64,000 nucleotides of DNA from Lachnospiraceae bacterium (GCA_017521605.1 JAFXCD010000004.1:1-64000); one strand, 5' to 3'. Shown: positions 40,142 through 50,485, counted from the first letter of the stretch. Notes: a model not told the origin generated them from the sequence alone. Numbers and translations: made by a program.

Positions 40142-41047
40142 CTACAACTCATACGGCGTTATCTGGTATACGTAATAATTCAACCAGTTACTATATAAAT
40201 TATTACTGTGAGAACGCCACTGTAATAACGGTTTCTGATTAGGATCATCCTCAGGATAATAATTATATGGTACCTGTATGGGAAGACCTTTATTCAAATC
40301 TCTAAAGTATTCATTCTGCAAGGTATATCTGTCGTACTCCGGATGTCCGTTTACAAATATTTTCTTTCCATCCTCTGCAATGGCCAGAAACACTCCTGCT
40401 TCATCGCTCTCTGCCAATACGGTCAGCTCTTGGCAGGCATGTATGGCCTCTCTTGGAGATTCTGTATGTCGGCTGTGAGGTGCCAAAAACACATCATCAA
40501 ACCCTCTTACCAAGGGAATCTTACGGTTTGCCACCTTATGTTCATAAATACCGAACAGCTTCTGTGGCAACTTCTGCTTATCAATACCATAATAATGATA
40601 AAGACCGGCCTGCGCTCCCCAGCAAATATGCAATGTTGATGTCACATGGCTTTCTGCCCAATCCATGATTTCACACATTTCCTCCCAATAGTCCACCTCT
40701 TCAAAGGTAATATCCTCTACCGGAGCACCGGTGATAATCATACCATCAAACTTCTGATTCCGTACATCATCAATGGTATAATAAAACTTATTCAAATGAT
40801 CTGCAGGTGTGTTTTTAGAAATATGATTCTTCACATTTAAGAAGGTCACATCCACCTGCAATGGCGTATTGGACAGTGCTCTTAACAGCTGCAATTCTGT
40901 ATCCTGTTTCACTGGCATAATATTGAGTATGGCAATCTGCAAAGGACGGATATCCTGATGCATGGCACGATTTTCATCCATCACAAATATATTTTCATTT
41001 TCCAGGATTTCCTTTGCCGGCAAATCACTTTGTATCTTAATAGGCAT
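40142..41047 (-). CDS. metA: Homoserine O-acetyltransferase MetA(A)
   Basis: MetA acylates homoserine in methionine synthesis. The 301-aa protein shows the catalytic Cys in HICWGAQAG and the His/Glu relay in NGHPEYD. At position 111 (GAPVE) it has Glu; Gly there specifies succinyl-CoA in E. coli, Glu acetyl-CoA, so this is predicted to be an acetyltransferase. No S-box leader precedes it: it is only 16 bp after ligA, so it depends on upstream transcription. Confidence 0.93.
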   Translation of the reverse strand: MPIKIQSDLPAKEILENENIFVMDENRAMHQDIRPLQIAILNIMPVKQDTELQLLRALSNTPLQVDVTFLNVKNHISKNTPADHLNKFYYTIDDVRNQKFDGMIITGAPVEDITFEEVDYWEEMCEIMDWAESHVTSTLHICWGAQAGLYHYYGIDKQKLPQKLFGIYEHKVANRKIPLVRGFDDVFLAPHSRHTESPREAIHACQELTVLAESDEAGVFLAIAEDGKKIFVNGHPEYDRYTLQNEYFRDLNKGLPIQVPYNYYPEDDPNQKPLLQWRSHSNNLYSNWLNYYVYQITPYEL

Positions 41048-41063
41048 TTACTTTCTGTCTCCT

Positions 41064-43034
41064 TTAAACTTCTATAGATAAATATTTTATCATAAATTCC
41101 TCTTCTGTCAAAATAGGAATCTGTAATTCCTTAGCTTTTTTGTTTTTACCGGAATTAGATGTAATATCATTATTAATCAGGCAATGGGTTTTAGAGGTTA
41201 CACTTCCTGTTACCTTCCCTCCCTTTTGCTCAATAATTTCCTTTAATTCATCTCTGTTGTTATAATGCTTCAAACTACCCGTAATACAAAAACTCATAGC
41301 ACTTAAACTTTGTTCTGCTTCATTCACCACCACATCCTGCAGTCTTAGTTCCTTCATCAGATTCTGTATTTTGATAATATTCTCTTCCCTTTGCATATGC
41401 TTCACAAAAGCAGAGGCAATTACTTCGCCGATTCCCTCCACCGTGCTTAAGTCTTCTTCGTTAGCATTCATCAACTTTTCTAAACTATAATCAAACTGTT
41501 TACACAGTACCTTGGCAGTGGCCACACCAATCCCTGCAATCCCCAACGCATAAATAATTCTGGGTAATGTAGTTTCTCGGGAATCTTCAATACTGTTTAT
41601 CAGCTTCTTGTAAGACTTCTCGCCAAACCCTTCCATATTTACAATTTCTTCTTCATATCTATCCAGATGATACAAATCCGCAAACTCCTGTAAGAATCCG
41701 CTATCAATAAACTTCTCCAGTGTCGCCTCTGACATACCCTCAATATTCATGGCATCTCTGCTGACAAAGAGCGTAAAAGCCTTTACACTCTTGGCTTCAC
41801 AAGCTTCATTGGTACAGTACAAAAACTGTGCTTCATTGACACTGCGAATTTCCGTTACACCTCCACATACCGGACACTCCTTAGGAATTTCCAATGTATC
41901 ACTACCTGTAAGATTTTCTGCAATCTGAGGAATAATCATATTGGCTTTATATACTGTAATCTTATCCCCAAGTCCCAGTTTCAGAGCCTTACACATGCTG
42001 ACATTATGAACAGAGGCACGACTTACTGTAGTACCCTCCAGCTCCACCGGTTCAAAGATTGCCACCGGATTAATCAAACCGGTACGACTGGCACTCCACT
42101 CTATTTCCTTCAAATAGGTTTCCTTAATTTCGTCTCTCCACTTGAAAGCAATACTATGTCTGGGGAACTTAGCGGTACGCCCCAGTGCTTCTCCATATGC
42201 AATATCCTCAAAGGTCATAACCAAACCATCCGAAGGAATATCATAGTCCACAATTCTCTTCTCAAATGTATCAATAGCCTCCAAAATAGTATTCTGCGTC
42301 ACCTTCATGTAGTCCACCACATCAAAGCCCTGTTCCTTCAAAAACAAAAACTGCTTCTCCCTGCTGTTTTCAAAATCCACACCCTCTGCATAAACCAAAG
42401 TAAATGCATAAAGCTTTACATTTCTTTCTGCTGTAATTTGATTATTCAGCTGTCTTACGGAACCACTGCATAAATTTCTGGGATTCTTATATTTTGATGC
42501 TTCATCTGCAATTTGGGCATTGATTTTCTCAAAATCACTATAGGCAATCACTGCCTCTCCACGCAGAATCAGTTCTCCTCTATGGGCAATGCTTAAAGGC
42601 AGGTTCTTAAATGTTCTGGCATTGTTGGTGATGACTTCTCCCACCTCCCCATTTCCACGGGTTACCGCCTTTTCCAGCTGTCCGTTTCGATAAGTCAGTA
42701 CAATAGTCAGACCATCCAGTTTCCAGCTAAGCAATCCTTCCTTCCCCTGTAACCACTCCCTCAGTTCCTCTCTATCCTTGGTCTTCCCTAACGACAACAT
42801 AGGATACTCATGAGTTTCCTTAGGCAATTCCTCCACTGCTTCATATCCTACATTTACAGTCGGACTGTTGGCCAAAGTAATTCCTGTTTCCTCTTCCAAA
42901 GCCAATAGTTCATCATACATTTTATCGTACTCATAATTGCTCATAATTTCCTTATCCTGAGCATAATAAGCTCTTGATGCTTCATTCAAAAGCTCTACCA
43001 AATCTTTTATTCTTTCCAGCTTCTTATCTGCCAT
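41064..43034 (-). CDS. ligA: NAD-dependent DNA ligase
   Basis: LigA seals nicks in DNA using NAD. The 656-aa protein has the adenylation motif SWKLDGLTIVL (KxDG lysine), an OB domain, a four-Cys zinc site (CPVCGG, CTNEAC), helix-hairpin-helix repeats (IAGIGVATAKVL) and a C-terminal BRCT domain (about 580-655). Length is slightly below the usual ~670. It is 3 bp after the pseudouridine synthase gene, in a DNA/RNA-metabolism run. Confidence 0.96.
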   Translation of the reverse strand: MADKKLERIKDLVELLNEASRAYYAQDKEIMSNYEYDKMYDELLALEEETGITLANSPTVNVGYEAVEELPKETHEYPMLSLGKTKDREELREWLQGKEGLLSWKLDGLTIVLTYRNGQLEKAVTRGNGEVGEVITNNARTFKNLPLSIAHRGELILRGEAVIAYSDFEKINAQIADEASKYKNPRNLCSGSVRQLNNQITAERNVKLYAFTLVYAEGVDFENSREKQFLFLKEQGFDVVDYMKVTQNTILEAIDTFEKRIVDYDIPSDGLVMTFEDIAYGEALGRTAKFPRHSIAFKWRDEIKETYLKEIEWSASRTGLINPVAIFEPVELEGTTVSRASVHNVSMCKALKLGLGDKITVYKANMIIPQIAENLTGSDTLEIPKECPVCGGVTEIRSVNEAQFLYCTNEACEAKSVKAFTLFVSRDAMNIEGMSEATLEKFIDSGFLQEFADLYHLDRYEEEIVNMEGFGEKSYKKLINSIEDSRETTLPRIIYALGIAGIGVATAKVLCKQFDYSLEKLMNANEEDLSTVEGIGEVIASAFVKHMQREENIIKIQNLMKELRLQDVVVNEAEQSLSAMSFCITGSLKHYNNRDELKEIIEQKGGKVTGSVTSKTHCLINNDITSNSGKNKKAKELQIPILTEEEFMIKYLSIEV

Positions 43035-43037
43035 TTC

Positions 43038-43745
43038 TTAATCTTCCTTCGCCAATTGATATAGTTTTTCTAATTCTTCACCGGTCACCTTTCTATAACA
43101 ACCAGGTGTCAATTTCCCCAACTTAATATTCATTACCCGCTCTCTCTTTAATTGTACTACACCATAGCCTAACTCCTTACACATACGACGTATTTGACGA
43201 TTTAAACCTTGGGTCAATATAATACGAAAGGTATACTTCCCTATTCTTTCAATTTTACAGGGACGGGTTTTTACAGACAGCTCTCTTAAATAAACACCGG
43301 CTCCCATCTTTTTCAAGAACTCTCCTGTAATCTCCTTATTCACCTTTACCACATATTCTTTCTCATGGCCGTTAGCCCCCCGCATCATGGCATCAATCAA
43401 CTTACCATCATTGGTCAGCAAAAGGAGTCCTTCTGATTCTTTATCCAAACGTCCTGCATAGGTTACTCTTACCGGATACTTAATATAATCATTTACAATT
43501 TTTTCCGCATGCTTGTCCTTTTCTGTACAGGTCACACCCACTGGTTTATAAAAAGCCAAAACCACAGGAGTGTTCTTTCCGGCTAAGTTTTTTCCGTCAA
43601 CAGTCACCTTGTCTGTTTCTGTCACTCGACATCCCATATCGGCCAGATTACCATTTACCTGGACACGGCCATCTCCTATCAATCTATCTGCTTCCCTTCT
43701 GGAACATACACCACAATCTGCCAGATATTTATTCAGTCTTATCAC
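43038..43745 (-). CDS. RluF/RluB-type 23S rRNA pseudouridine synthase
   Basis: A 235-aa RsuA-family pseudouridine synthase with an N-terminal S4 domain (MIRLNKYLADCGVCSRREAD) and the catalytic block AGRLDKESEGLLLLTNDG (Asp), plus RQIRRMCKELGYGVVQLKR. It starts at GTG (43743-43745) with GGAGG eight bases upstream, inside the end of the RNase H gene. The family resemblance is to RluF (U2604) but RluB cannot be excluded. Confidence 0.88.
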   Translation of the reverse strand: MIRLNKYLADCGVCSRREADRLIGDGRVQVNGNLADMGCRVTETDKVTVDGKNLAGKNTPVVLAFYKPVGVTCTEKDKHAEKIVNDYIKYPVRVTYAGRLDKESEGLLLLTNDGKLIDAMMRGANGHEKEYVVKVNKEITGEFLKKMGAGVYLRELSVKTRPCKIERIGKYTFRIILTQGLNRQIRRMCKELGYGVVQLKRERVMNIKLGKLTPGCYRKVTGEELEKLYQLAKED

Positions 43746-44414
43746 TTAAATAGCCTCCATTTCATCTGCCAGTCTGGTCACCGGTATTCCTTCGGGCTGT
43801 AATAGTGCCTCTTTTGCCAATTGGTCTGCCATTTCGTTATAATATACATTGGTATGAGCGGCCACCTTGGTAAAGGAAATCCCTATCTTACTGCTCCAGC
43901 TTCTCATGGCTTCTGCATATTTCTGTGTAAGCTCGGTTTTACTCTTCCAAGCTCCGGTCACCCATTTCTCCACACCTTCATAATCATAACGAATCTCAAT
44001 CCTCGAAAAGCCATTTTTCATAGCCCACTTTACTGCAAACATGGCTCCCAACATTTCACCGGTCACATTACGAAGCTTGGCTGATTCCGGATTATTACCG
44101 CTTCCCTTCTCTATAAAAATCCTTCTGTCCGGAAGCAAAAAAACACAACCAAAGGCATACTTAAGCAAAGAATGCTCATAACTGCCATCCACATAAGCAA
44201 CTAACAGTTCCGGTTCTTTAGGGAACTCATCCTGCAATTTCTCTTTACTACCAGAACATTCTACTCCCAGATATGCACAGGCTTCCTCTTTTGTTTTGAA
44301 GCTCTTATACTCTGCACCGGAAAAGCCATCCACCGCACCTTTACACTCCTCCCAAGTCTCAAATATGCCTGTTATTAATCCTTTTTTTACTGCATAAAAC
44401 TTTTTTGTCGCCAT
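43746..44414 (-). CDS. Viroplasmin domain-RNase H fusion
   Basis: A 222-aa RNase H type I with an N-terminal caulimovirus viroplasmin (hybrid-binding) domain, residues ~1-45 (KKFYAVKKG, then GIFETWEECK and YKSFKTKEEACAYL). The RNase H domain has the DEDD set: Asp in AYVDGSYE, Glu in TGEMLGAM, Asp in IRYDYEGV and Asp in NEMADQLAK. It cleaves RNA in RNA-DNA hybrids. Start ATG 44414 has AAAGGA; it is 10 bp after the DHH gene. Confidence 0.9.
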   Translation of the reverse strand: MATKKFYAVKKGLITGIFETWEECKGAVDGFSGAEYKSFKTKEEACAYLGVECSGSKEKLQDEFPKEPELLVAYVDGSYEHSLLKYAFGCVFLLPDRRIFIEKGSGNNPESAKLRNVTGEMLGAMFAVKWAMKNGFSRIEIRYDYEGVEKWVTGAWKSKTELTQKYAEAMRSWSSKIGISFTKVAAHTNVYYNEMADQLAKEALLQPEGIPVTRLADEMEAI

Positions 44415-44424
44415 GTTATATCCT

Positions 44425-45990
44425 TTATTTTGCCACATAATAGCTTTCAAACAATTCTTTTTTTATAATATTCATGTCCTTAGGATTGTCCGGACGTAAT
44501 ACCAGATAATCTCCGACATTACCTACCAAATAATCATCTTCACTATTCTTTGTGAAAAGCTTGGTTTTTTGCTCCAATATCTTAGCTTTTACTATCTCTT
44601 CTTTTCGACTGATACAGGCCTTCACTACACTAAGCAGGTGTATAATATGATTATCCTTATTATTTTTAATGGTTGGAGAATATTCCACTGTATCTATATG
44701 AAAGAATTCTTCCAAACGTAAATACTGTTCTTCAAAAGTCTCACCGGACAAACTAGTAATCTCTCCTTCCACATCAATCAATAATATTTTGCCCTGTTCT
44801 ACCTGCAAATCCATATCCCCTTTCATGGTACGCACCACTAATTGAGTACCAATTTCATACATGGTATCCAATTGTACATATCCTAATTCCTGAGGTTTCT
44901 GGGCATAAGTACGAATTTGTTTTTCATCTATATGATATTTATCATAATAAATAATCTCTGAATGATCAAAATACTCACGAATTCTGGTTTCCAAGAAAAA
45001 CTTAATTGCCGAAATTGTAGGTCTGTTGATACTGCCATCATCCAACATCTCCATGCGGGGAACCAAGTTTAACTCATTACAATATTTTACGTATTCTCTA
45101 GTCAGTAAATCCAGATTGATACGCCCACCTGCTTTTATAAAATGTCCGCCACCTGAACCAATCCCCTCACAAATAGCCTGTGCCAACTCACTGGCTTTTA
45201 CTTCTCTAATACAGCTTCTGACAGATATCTTTACTCCCACCTCTGTCACACAGAAAACCAAACAAGTATCCACAGAATCCACTGCCAGTACCAAATCACT
45301 TATAATACCCAATATATTGGGGTCACATGCATTTGCCTTTACTACTGCAAATCGATAATCTTCATTATAATCGCTACGTAATAATGCCGCTCCGGCAATA
45401 TCCAGTTCCTCCAATGAGAGATTTGCATTGCGAAATCTGGTTATAATAGCCGTATTAAACTCAGCCTCATCACGCAAGTCTTTGTCTAAAGGATGGGAAA
45501 TTTCTGTCAATTCATTGGTATCGGTATATAATCCATAATACATAGCTGTTGCCAAATCTTTATTGGCATTCACATCGTACCCTTCCTTCTTCAGCATATA
45601 CCACAACAATGTTGCACAGGAGCCCAAATTGCTTCTTACTTCTGAAAGCTTAGGTAAATCCCCCGTAACCCTATGATGATCAATTACCGCAATATTTCTT
45701 GCAGGAAAATGAGTTACATTTCCCTCTCCATATCTACAATCTACCGTAACTAGCAATTCCGGTGTTTCCAATGAATCACAATACTTTATGGGAATATTTA
45801 ATGTTTGTATCATCAACATTAAATTACTTTTTCGAATTCTACTTGTTCCACCATATATTAAAGATACCTGTTTTCCATGGTCTTTTAAATAACAATACAA
45901 TGCATAACCACTACTGATTGCATCCGCATCCGGATTATCATGGCATTGTACAATAATCTCATCAAATGCTAATAACTCACTTAATTTCAT
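44425..45990 (-). CDS. DHH-family phosphoesterase, long form
   Basis: A 521-aa protein of the DHH-DHHA1 superfamily. Metal motifs are CHDNPDADAIS, VTVDC and VIDHH; the DHHA1 motif is GSGGGHFIKAGG (about 280-295). The C-terminal ~170 residues add a PGDYL-type domain, visible as NVGDYLVLRPDN. It is longer than NrnA, with additional helical segments; nucleic acid, oligonucleotide or cyclic-nucleotide substrates are possible. It is the first gene of a long minus-strand run; only a TATAAT (46024-46029) was seen upstream. Confidence 0.8.
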   Translation of the reverse strand: MKLSELLAFDEIIVQCHDNPDADAISSGYALYCYLKDHGKQVSLIYGGTSRIRKSNLMLMIQTLNIPIKYCDSLETPELLVTVDCRYGEGNVTHFPARNIAVIDHHRVTGDLPKLSEVRSNLGSCATLLWYMLKKEGYDVNANKDLATAMYYGLYTDTNELTEISHPLDKDLRDEAEFNTAIITRFRNANLSLEELDIAGAALLRSDYNEDYRFAVVKANACDPNILGIISDLVLAVDSVDTCLVFCVTEVGVKISVRSCIREVKASELAQAICEGIGSGGGHFIKAGGRINLDLLTREYVKYCNELNLVPRMEMLDDGSINRPTISAIKFFLETRIREYFDHSEIIYYDKYHIDEKQIRTYAQKPQELGYVQLDTMYEIGTQLVVRTMKGDMDLQVEQGKILLIDVEGEITSLSGETFEEQYLRLEEFFHIDTVEYSPTIKNNKDNHIIHLLSVVKACISRKEEIVKAKILEQKTKLFTKNSEDDYLVGNVGDYLVLRPDNPKDMNIIKKELFESYYVAK

Positions 45991-46066
45991 AGTCTCTCAC
46001 CTTTCGTCGGAGATGATTACACAATTATACAGTGTAATATTATCACAAAATTTAAATAATAACAAC

Positions 46067-46104
46067 AAAAAAGCGTTGTTCCCACTTGGAAACAACGCTT
46101 TTTT
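46067..46104 (-). terminator. Terminator after the dynamin-like gene
   Basis: AAAAAAGCGTTGTT and AACAACGCTTTTTT form a 14-bp perfect stem with a 10-base loop, adjacent to the stop codon; T6 follows on the minus strand. Confidence 0.92.
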
Positions 46105-48618
46105 CTAAATACTACCCCAAATCTTCTGATTCAGCTCTTCATCACGTTTTTCAACCAAATCCAACACAGCCTTTGCTTTTGCTTGCTTGGTAATTGCTTC
46201 TTTTTCATCATTGATTAGGTATTCCAAATTACTTGAAATCATATCAATATTTTCCTTAAATTCACGAATCAACTCGGTTGTCTTTGCTTTTGCCACTTCC
46301 ATGATTTCAGCAATATAAGACTCATACTGCATCTTGGTAGTGTTTTCAAACATCTCGCAAATATCATTCTTATAAGACTTCTTATCATTTGTAGAGAAGA
46401 TAAAGATTGCTTTCTGTTTATTGATATACTCGTCCATCTTCAACGCCTTTAAGGTAGACGGGGGAACCTGTGTATCTGCCACGTTGGCAATTCTCTTTAC
46501 CAGACCTTCATCAATACCCTTATATCCGGTAATCTTCTTAACCAGCATTGCACGCAACTCTTCAATCTGCTTTCTTAAAATCTTTTCACGATTATCCTTG
46601 TAATAATCATCGATTTCTAACAAGTAACGATTTAACTCACTACAAATAATATTATTCTTCTCTTCAAACACTTCCGGTCTGATTGCAATCCACTTCATCT
46701 TGTCCGCAATCTTTTCAGCCTGCTCTTTTCTGCTTTGAATAATAGAGTTCAAAGTTGCTATTTCTTCAAATTTAGCAGGTAATTCTTCCGGACCACAAGT
46801 AAACATATATCCTGCATATGTAGCATCAATATCCTTTACCATAGTGGTTTTCATAGTCTGAATATTTTCTGATATCTGCTGTTTTGACAGTCTTGCCTGT
46901 GCTTCAATGGCTTCATAATCATCTCGAATAAAGTTAACCACACTGGAAATACCATCATATAAGCCTTTAGCTTTAACTGCAAGTGCATACTTCTTAGCAT
47001 ATTTTACAATTTCGCGTTCCACAGCATACATACCGGAATTCACAAAGATACGCTGTAAAATGGGCGATAAGCTCTTATCATCCGCTTCATCACATATCTT
47101 CAATTCAGCCATACAATCTGCAATCATCTGCTTTGTTTCATTATCAGCATCTGCCATCTTGTTCAGCTTAAAGAACATACCTGTATCAATTTCTGCATCT
47201 TCATTCTTAATCAACAAAGGATCTGAAATATGTACATTATTAATCTCATTTCTGTGATTTGCAAGCCATAAACGTTCATCTTCTGTATCTACATTATTCT
47301 TAATTGCCTTTGAAATATATGCTGCCTTTGCTGATACAAAGAACAATCTTTCATTTGCCAAATCAATACATTCATTCTTTTCATTGTAAATCTTATCAGT
47401 TTCTTTTAAAGAAATCTCTACCTTTTTGTCTCGCAAATTGCTCAAATCTGCAATACTTCTGGTATCTGCCTGATTGATTACATGCAATGATCGACTCAAA
47501 TCAATATGTACTTTATCTTTTGTCTCTGCACTTTCTCTGGATGAATTAATCAGTTTGTACAGAACCGAATTACCGGTACCTTCCATCTTAGTAGGTTCAT
47601 AAAGAATTACCAAAATAGAGTTTGTTTGTTGCTGAAGTGCTTTTCTAAGCACCATCAAATGTTCATTGGAATTACTGTCTGTACCTGGTGTGTCATAAAA
47701 GGTAAAGTTGATGTTCGGATCCAGTAAAATCGGAAAATGTACCTCAATAATACCATCAATATATTCTTCACAATCATCCATGGGAGTATTAGGAATATTA
47801 TTTAAACACTTTAATATCTGACATAACTGTTCATGTTGCATCAGATGAAATACTACAGCGGAGTTGATTTCATTCTGTACCAGTTTCTGTGTATATTCAC
47901 ATTCCCCTTCTGCCGAAAAAGCAAAACACTGTTTGTCTTCCACCCAAGTGATAGAAACATTAATACCCTCATTCTTGTCACGTTTCTTTACATTAAAGAG
48001 AACTGAAGGGTTATCGTCACTTTGAATACGGAACATTTTTGCAGTTTCAGAGTTAATACTTTCCGGTAAGATTCTTTTACCTATTAAGGTATTAATAAAT
48101 GTAGATTTACCGGAACTGTATGTACCTACCAGGCACAGATTAATATCACTTTCATTCAGTTTTCTACGTTTATTCTCGAAAACTTCCTTTCGAGACTGAA
48201 AATGAACCTGTATATCCGAATCTTTCAATTCTGTTTCAAATAAAGAAATCGTTTCATCACAGAAATCATTAATCTGATTAAAAATCACCTCAACTGCCGG
48301 CAATTCAATAAAATCTTTAATGAAAACTCTGTCCTCGCCTACCGTCTTATTGTATTCAGCAATTTTTTCAACAAAATCTTCATAATCTACTTTTGTTCCT
48401 TTAAATACCAAATTGATTTTATCATGAGAAAACTGCTCCCATATATCATCAAAAAATTGATTTCCTTGATTCTGAAGTAAGAACTCACCATTTTCCGGTG
48501 CATACTGACTCAAATTTGGACACATTTTATAAGGAATATCCAAAAACTCGCCCTTAACCTTAGCCAAAAAGCGAATTTCCTTTTTTACAGGATGATACAT
48601 TATCATCAATTCTTTCAT
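46105..48618 (-). CDS. Dynamin-like GTPase
   Basis: An 837-aa bacterial dynamin-superfamily protein. GTPase motifs: G1 GTYSSGKST (165-173), G3 FYDTPGTDSN and G4 NQAD. The ~130 N-terminal residues are an extra domain; a long helical stalk (about 430-837) with coiled-coil stretches follows. No obvious transmembrane pair or paddle was seen, so membrane attachment would need a partner. Start ATG 48618 follows GGAGGT by seven bases; the TTG at 48633 is rejected. It is 30 bp after a SHOCT-repeat protein gene and ends at a strong terminator, so the two form an operon. Cellular role is unknown; membrane remodelling or stress/phage defence are known for relatives. Confidence 0.82.
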   Translation of the reverse strand: MKELMIMYHPVKKEIRFLAKVKGEFLDIPYKMCPNLSQYAPENGEFLLQNQGNQFFDDIWEQFSHDKINLVFKGTKVDYEDFVEKIAEYNKTVGEDRVFIKDFIELPAVEVIFNQINDFCDETISLFETELKDSDIQVHFQSRKEVFENKRRKLNESDINLCLVGTYSSGKSTFINTLIGKRILPESINSETAKMFRIQSDDNPSVLFNVKKRDKNEGINVSITWVEDKQCFAFSAEGECEYTQKLVQNEINSAVVFHLMQHEQLCQILKCLNNIPNTPMDDCEEYIDGIIEVHFPILLDPNINFTFYDTPGTDSNSNEHLMVLRKALQQQTNSILVILYEPTKMEGTGNSVLYKLINSSRESAETKDKVHIDLSRSLHVINQADTRSIADLSNLRDKKVEISLKETDKIYNEKNECIDLANERLFFVSAKAAYISKAIKNNVDTEDERLWLANHRNEINNVHISDPLLIKNEDAEIDTGMFFKLNKMADADNETKQMIADCMAELKICDEADDKSLSPILQRIFVNSGMYAVEREIVKYAKKYALAVKAKGLYDGISSVVNFIRDDYEAIEAQARLSKQQISENIQTMKTTMVKDIDATYAGYMFTCGPEELPAKFEEIATLNSIIQSRKEQAEKIADKMKWIAIRPEVFEEKNNIICSELNRYLLEIDDYYKDNREKILRKQIEELRAMLVKKITGYKGIDEGLVKRIANVADTQVPPSTLKALKMDEYINKQKAIFIFSTNDKKSYKNDICEMFENTTKMQYESYIAEIMEVAKAKTTELIREFKENIDMISSNLEYLINDEKEAITKQAKAKAVLDLVEKRDEELNQKIWGSI

Positions 48619-48648
48619 GCTACCTACCTCCAATAGTCATTCTGGAAA

Positions 48649-50331
48649 TTATAATTCGCTCATTAACTTGGTCTTATATGCTACAAATTCATCTTCGGAA
48701 AGCATACCAACCCTCTGTAGTTCTACCAGATTATTCGCTCTTACCTTAAACTCTTCTACAGAGTGACTAGATACAAAAATATCATCAATACACTTCTGTT
48801 TCAAAGCTCCATATTCCTCCTCAGTAATAAAGCCTACCTGGGGAAGCATCCTATACATTGCAACTCGAGTTGTATATTCCTCTATGCCATCAACGTCAGC
48901 CAATAATTTTGTGCGACGTTCCTGGTATTCAACTTCACCCAAGCATTCGCCTTCTTTCAATGAAGCCATTCTGCTAATAATAGCTTTTAACTCATCAACA
49001 GTTTTCCATGGCATATCCAGAGAAGAAGAAATCAATTCGTTCTGCATATTAGAAAGCTCTGTTTCAGAAATATACTTCTCCTGTGCTAAAACAGGCCATT
49101 TCTTTAACTTGCTAACCAAAGATTCTTTAGAATCATTCTTGGTAACCTTAATATCCTCCAGAAGCTTTTTAACTTTCTCTTCATAACTACTATCTTCAAG
49201 AAGTTTGCACTCCTTTAATACAGGCAATCTCTGAAGTTTACGTACAAAGCTTTCCTTAGAATCTTCCAAATTAAACTCTACGTCCTCAACCAAAGAAACT
49301 TTACTCTTGTTGTATTCTTCTTCGGTAATCACTTCGCCAATCTGCAGGAAGGATAATTTTTGTACATTTTTACGATATTCATTAATATCGTTAACATCCA
49401 AATCGCAACATTCCTTGATAACGTCAATTCTATTTGCTTCAAATTCCTTATCAGAAAGCAAACCACAATCCTTTAATGCAATCAGCTTCTGAATCTTATC
49501 ATTAAATTCCTTCAAATCACAGAATTCACTTACCAATTCCAGTCTCTTGGATATATATTCTTTTTCACCCAACAAACCACAATCCTTTAAAACTCCAAGC
49601 TTATCCATTCTCTTCTGGAACTCTTCTTCAGAAATTTCAGATTTCTTGGGTTGTACCGGTTCAGCCGGCACAGGTGCAGGTGTCGGTTCAGCAGGCTTTT
49701 CCTCCACTGGTGGCTTTTCTTCTTTTACCGGTTCAACCTTAGGTTGTTCCATAGGAGCCGGCTTTCCGGGTATAGGATTCTCAACAGGTCTGGGCTGATT
49801 TGCAGGTCTGGGCTGTTCAACCGGCTTAGCTTCTTCCACAGGCTTAGGTTGTGAGGGAAGAGGCTTCTCAACAGGTTTCGGCTGATTTGCAGGTCTGGGT
49901 TGCTCAACCGGCCTTGGTTGCACAGGTGTTTCCTTCTTCTCACTCGGACCGGATACTGTTGCTGCAATTGCTTCTGCAGTTGTTACCTTAGGTCCCTGTT
50001 TCAGTTCCAGCAATAAATTTCTAACCTCATTCAATTGTTTCAGCTGAGGAAGGAATATCTTAAACTTCTTAGTACCATATAAGCCCTTTTCCTGTGCAGT
50101 AAAAGACAATGCAGAAAATCCCATATAATCCTCTTCTTTAATATCTGCTATATCCTGAAGGGTATAATTAAAATCTCCTGTATATCCATTCTTACCATCC
50201 ACATTACAAATCTCAGCTTTGCCGGACACCTTTGTTCCGTCAATTTTGATAAACATGGCTTCTTCTTTTTTAAATAGTCTGTTCCTTACAGAATTACTGG
50301 TCCCACATGTATAAACGCGAGCTTCTTCCAT
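48649..50331 (-). CDS. PH-like domain, Pro-rich linker and eight SHOCT-like repeats
   Basis: A 560-aa protein with three parts. Residues ~26-112 look like a beta-rich PH/GRAM-type domain (MFIKIDGTKVSGKAEI, then KKFKIFLPQLKQLNEVRNLL). Residues ~134-230 are a Pro/Lys/Glu linker in which PVEQPRPANQP occurs twice. Residues ~245-560 are eight short helical repeats starting near 245, 283, 326, 369, 412, 455, 493 and 535, period 38-43 aa, each with L-x-x-L-K-D-C/G-G-L-L-S/T-x-x-E-F/Y, the SHOCT pattern. SHOCT motifs usually occur singly at C-termini and mediate oligomerisation. AGGAGG precedes the ATG; two tandem promoters lie upstream. Function is unknown but probably linked to the dynamin-like GTPase. 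Confidence 0.72.
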   Translation of the reverse strand: MEEARVYTCGTSNSVRNRLFKKEEAMFIKIDGTKVSGKAEICNVDGKNGYTGDFNYTLQDIADIKEEDYMGFSALSFTAQEKGLYGTKKFKIFLPQLKQLNEVRNLLLELKQGPKVTTAEAIAATVSGPSEKKETPVQPRPVEQPRPANQPKPVEKPLPSQPKPVEEAKPVEQPRPANQPRPVENPIPGKPAPMEQPKVEPVKEEKPPVEEKPAEPTPAPVPAEPVQPKKSEISEEEFQKRMDKLGVLKDCGLLGEKEYISKRLELVSEFCDLKEFNDKIQKLIALKDCGLLSDKEFEANRIDVIKECCDLDVNDINEYRKNVQKLSFLQIGEVITEEEYNKSKVSLVEDVEFNLEDSKESFVRKLQRLPVLKECKLLEDSSYEEKVKKLLEDIKVTKNDSKESLVSKLKKWPVLAQEKYISETELSNMQNELISSSLDMPWKTVDELKAIISRMASLKEGECLGEVEYQERRTKLLADVDGIEEYTTRVAMYRMLPQVGFITEEEYGALKQKCIDDIFVSSHSVEEFKVRANNLVELQRVGMLSEDEFVAYKTKLMSEL

Positions 50332-50434
50332 AAAGTTAGCCTCCTCTCACACTCAAACTCCCCTTAAAAACCGGCTGTCTGAGTCTCATCTTATTATTCT
50401 AAACAGTGTTTTCTAAAAACACAAAAACCACACA

Positions 50435-50466
50435 TTCGACAATATCCCCTAAACAATCATCGAATG
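50435..50466. promoter_or_regulatory. 0A-box match inside an inverted repeat
   Basis: CATTCGA (50433-50439) and TCGAATG (50460-50466) are a 7-bp inverted repeat in the SHOCT-gene leader; the left arm overlaps TTCGACAA (50435-50442), a perfect Spo0A box. Such an octamer is expected about twice by chance in this window, so this is only suggestive. Confidence 0.3.
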
Positions 50467-50485
50467 CTACTTATTTCTTACTACT

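Noticed and set aside
41048-41063. SAM riboswitch before metA
   Set aside because: Only 16 bp separate metA from ligA; no S-box or SMK element can fit.
42006-42473. 155-codon plus-strand open frame opposite ligA
   Set aside because: It is an antisense shadow of a well-conserved ligase region with no ribosome binding site.
49547-49854. Low-complexity plus-strand open frames opposite the SHOCT protein linker
   Set aside because: They mirror the Pro-rich coding repeat; Gly/Ser or Arg/Phe composition arises from the complementary strand.
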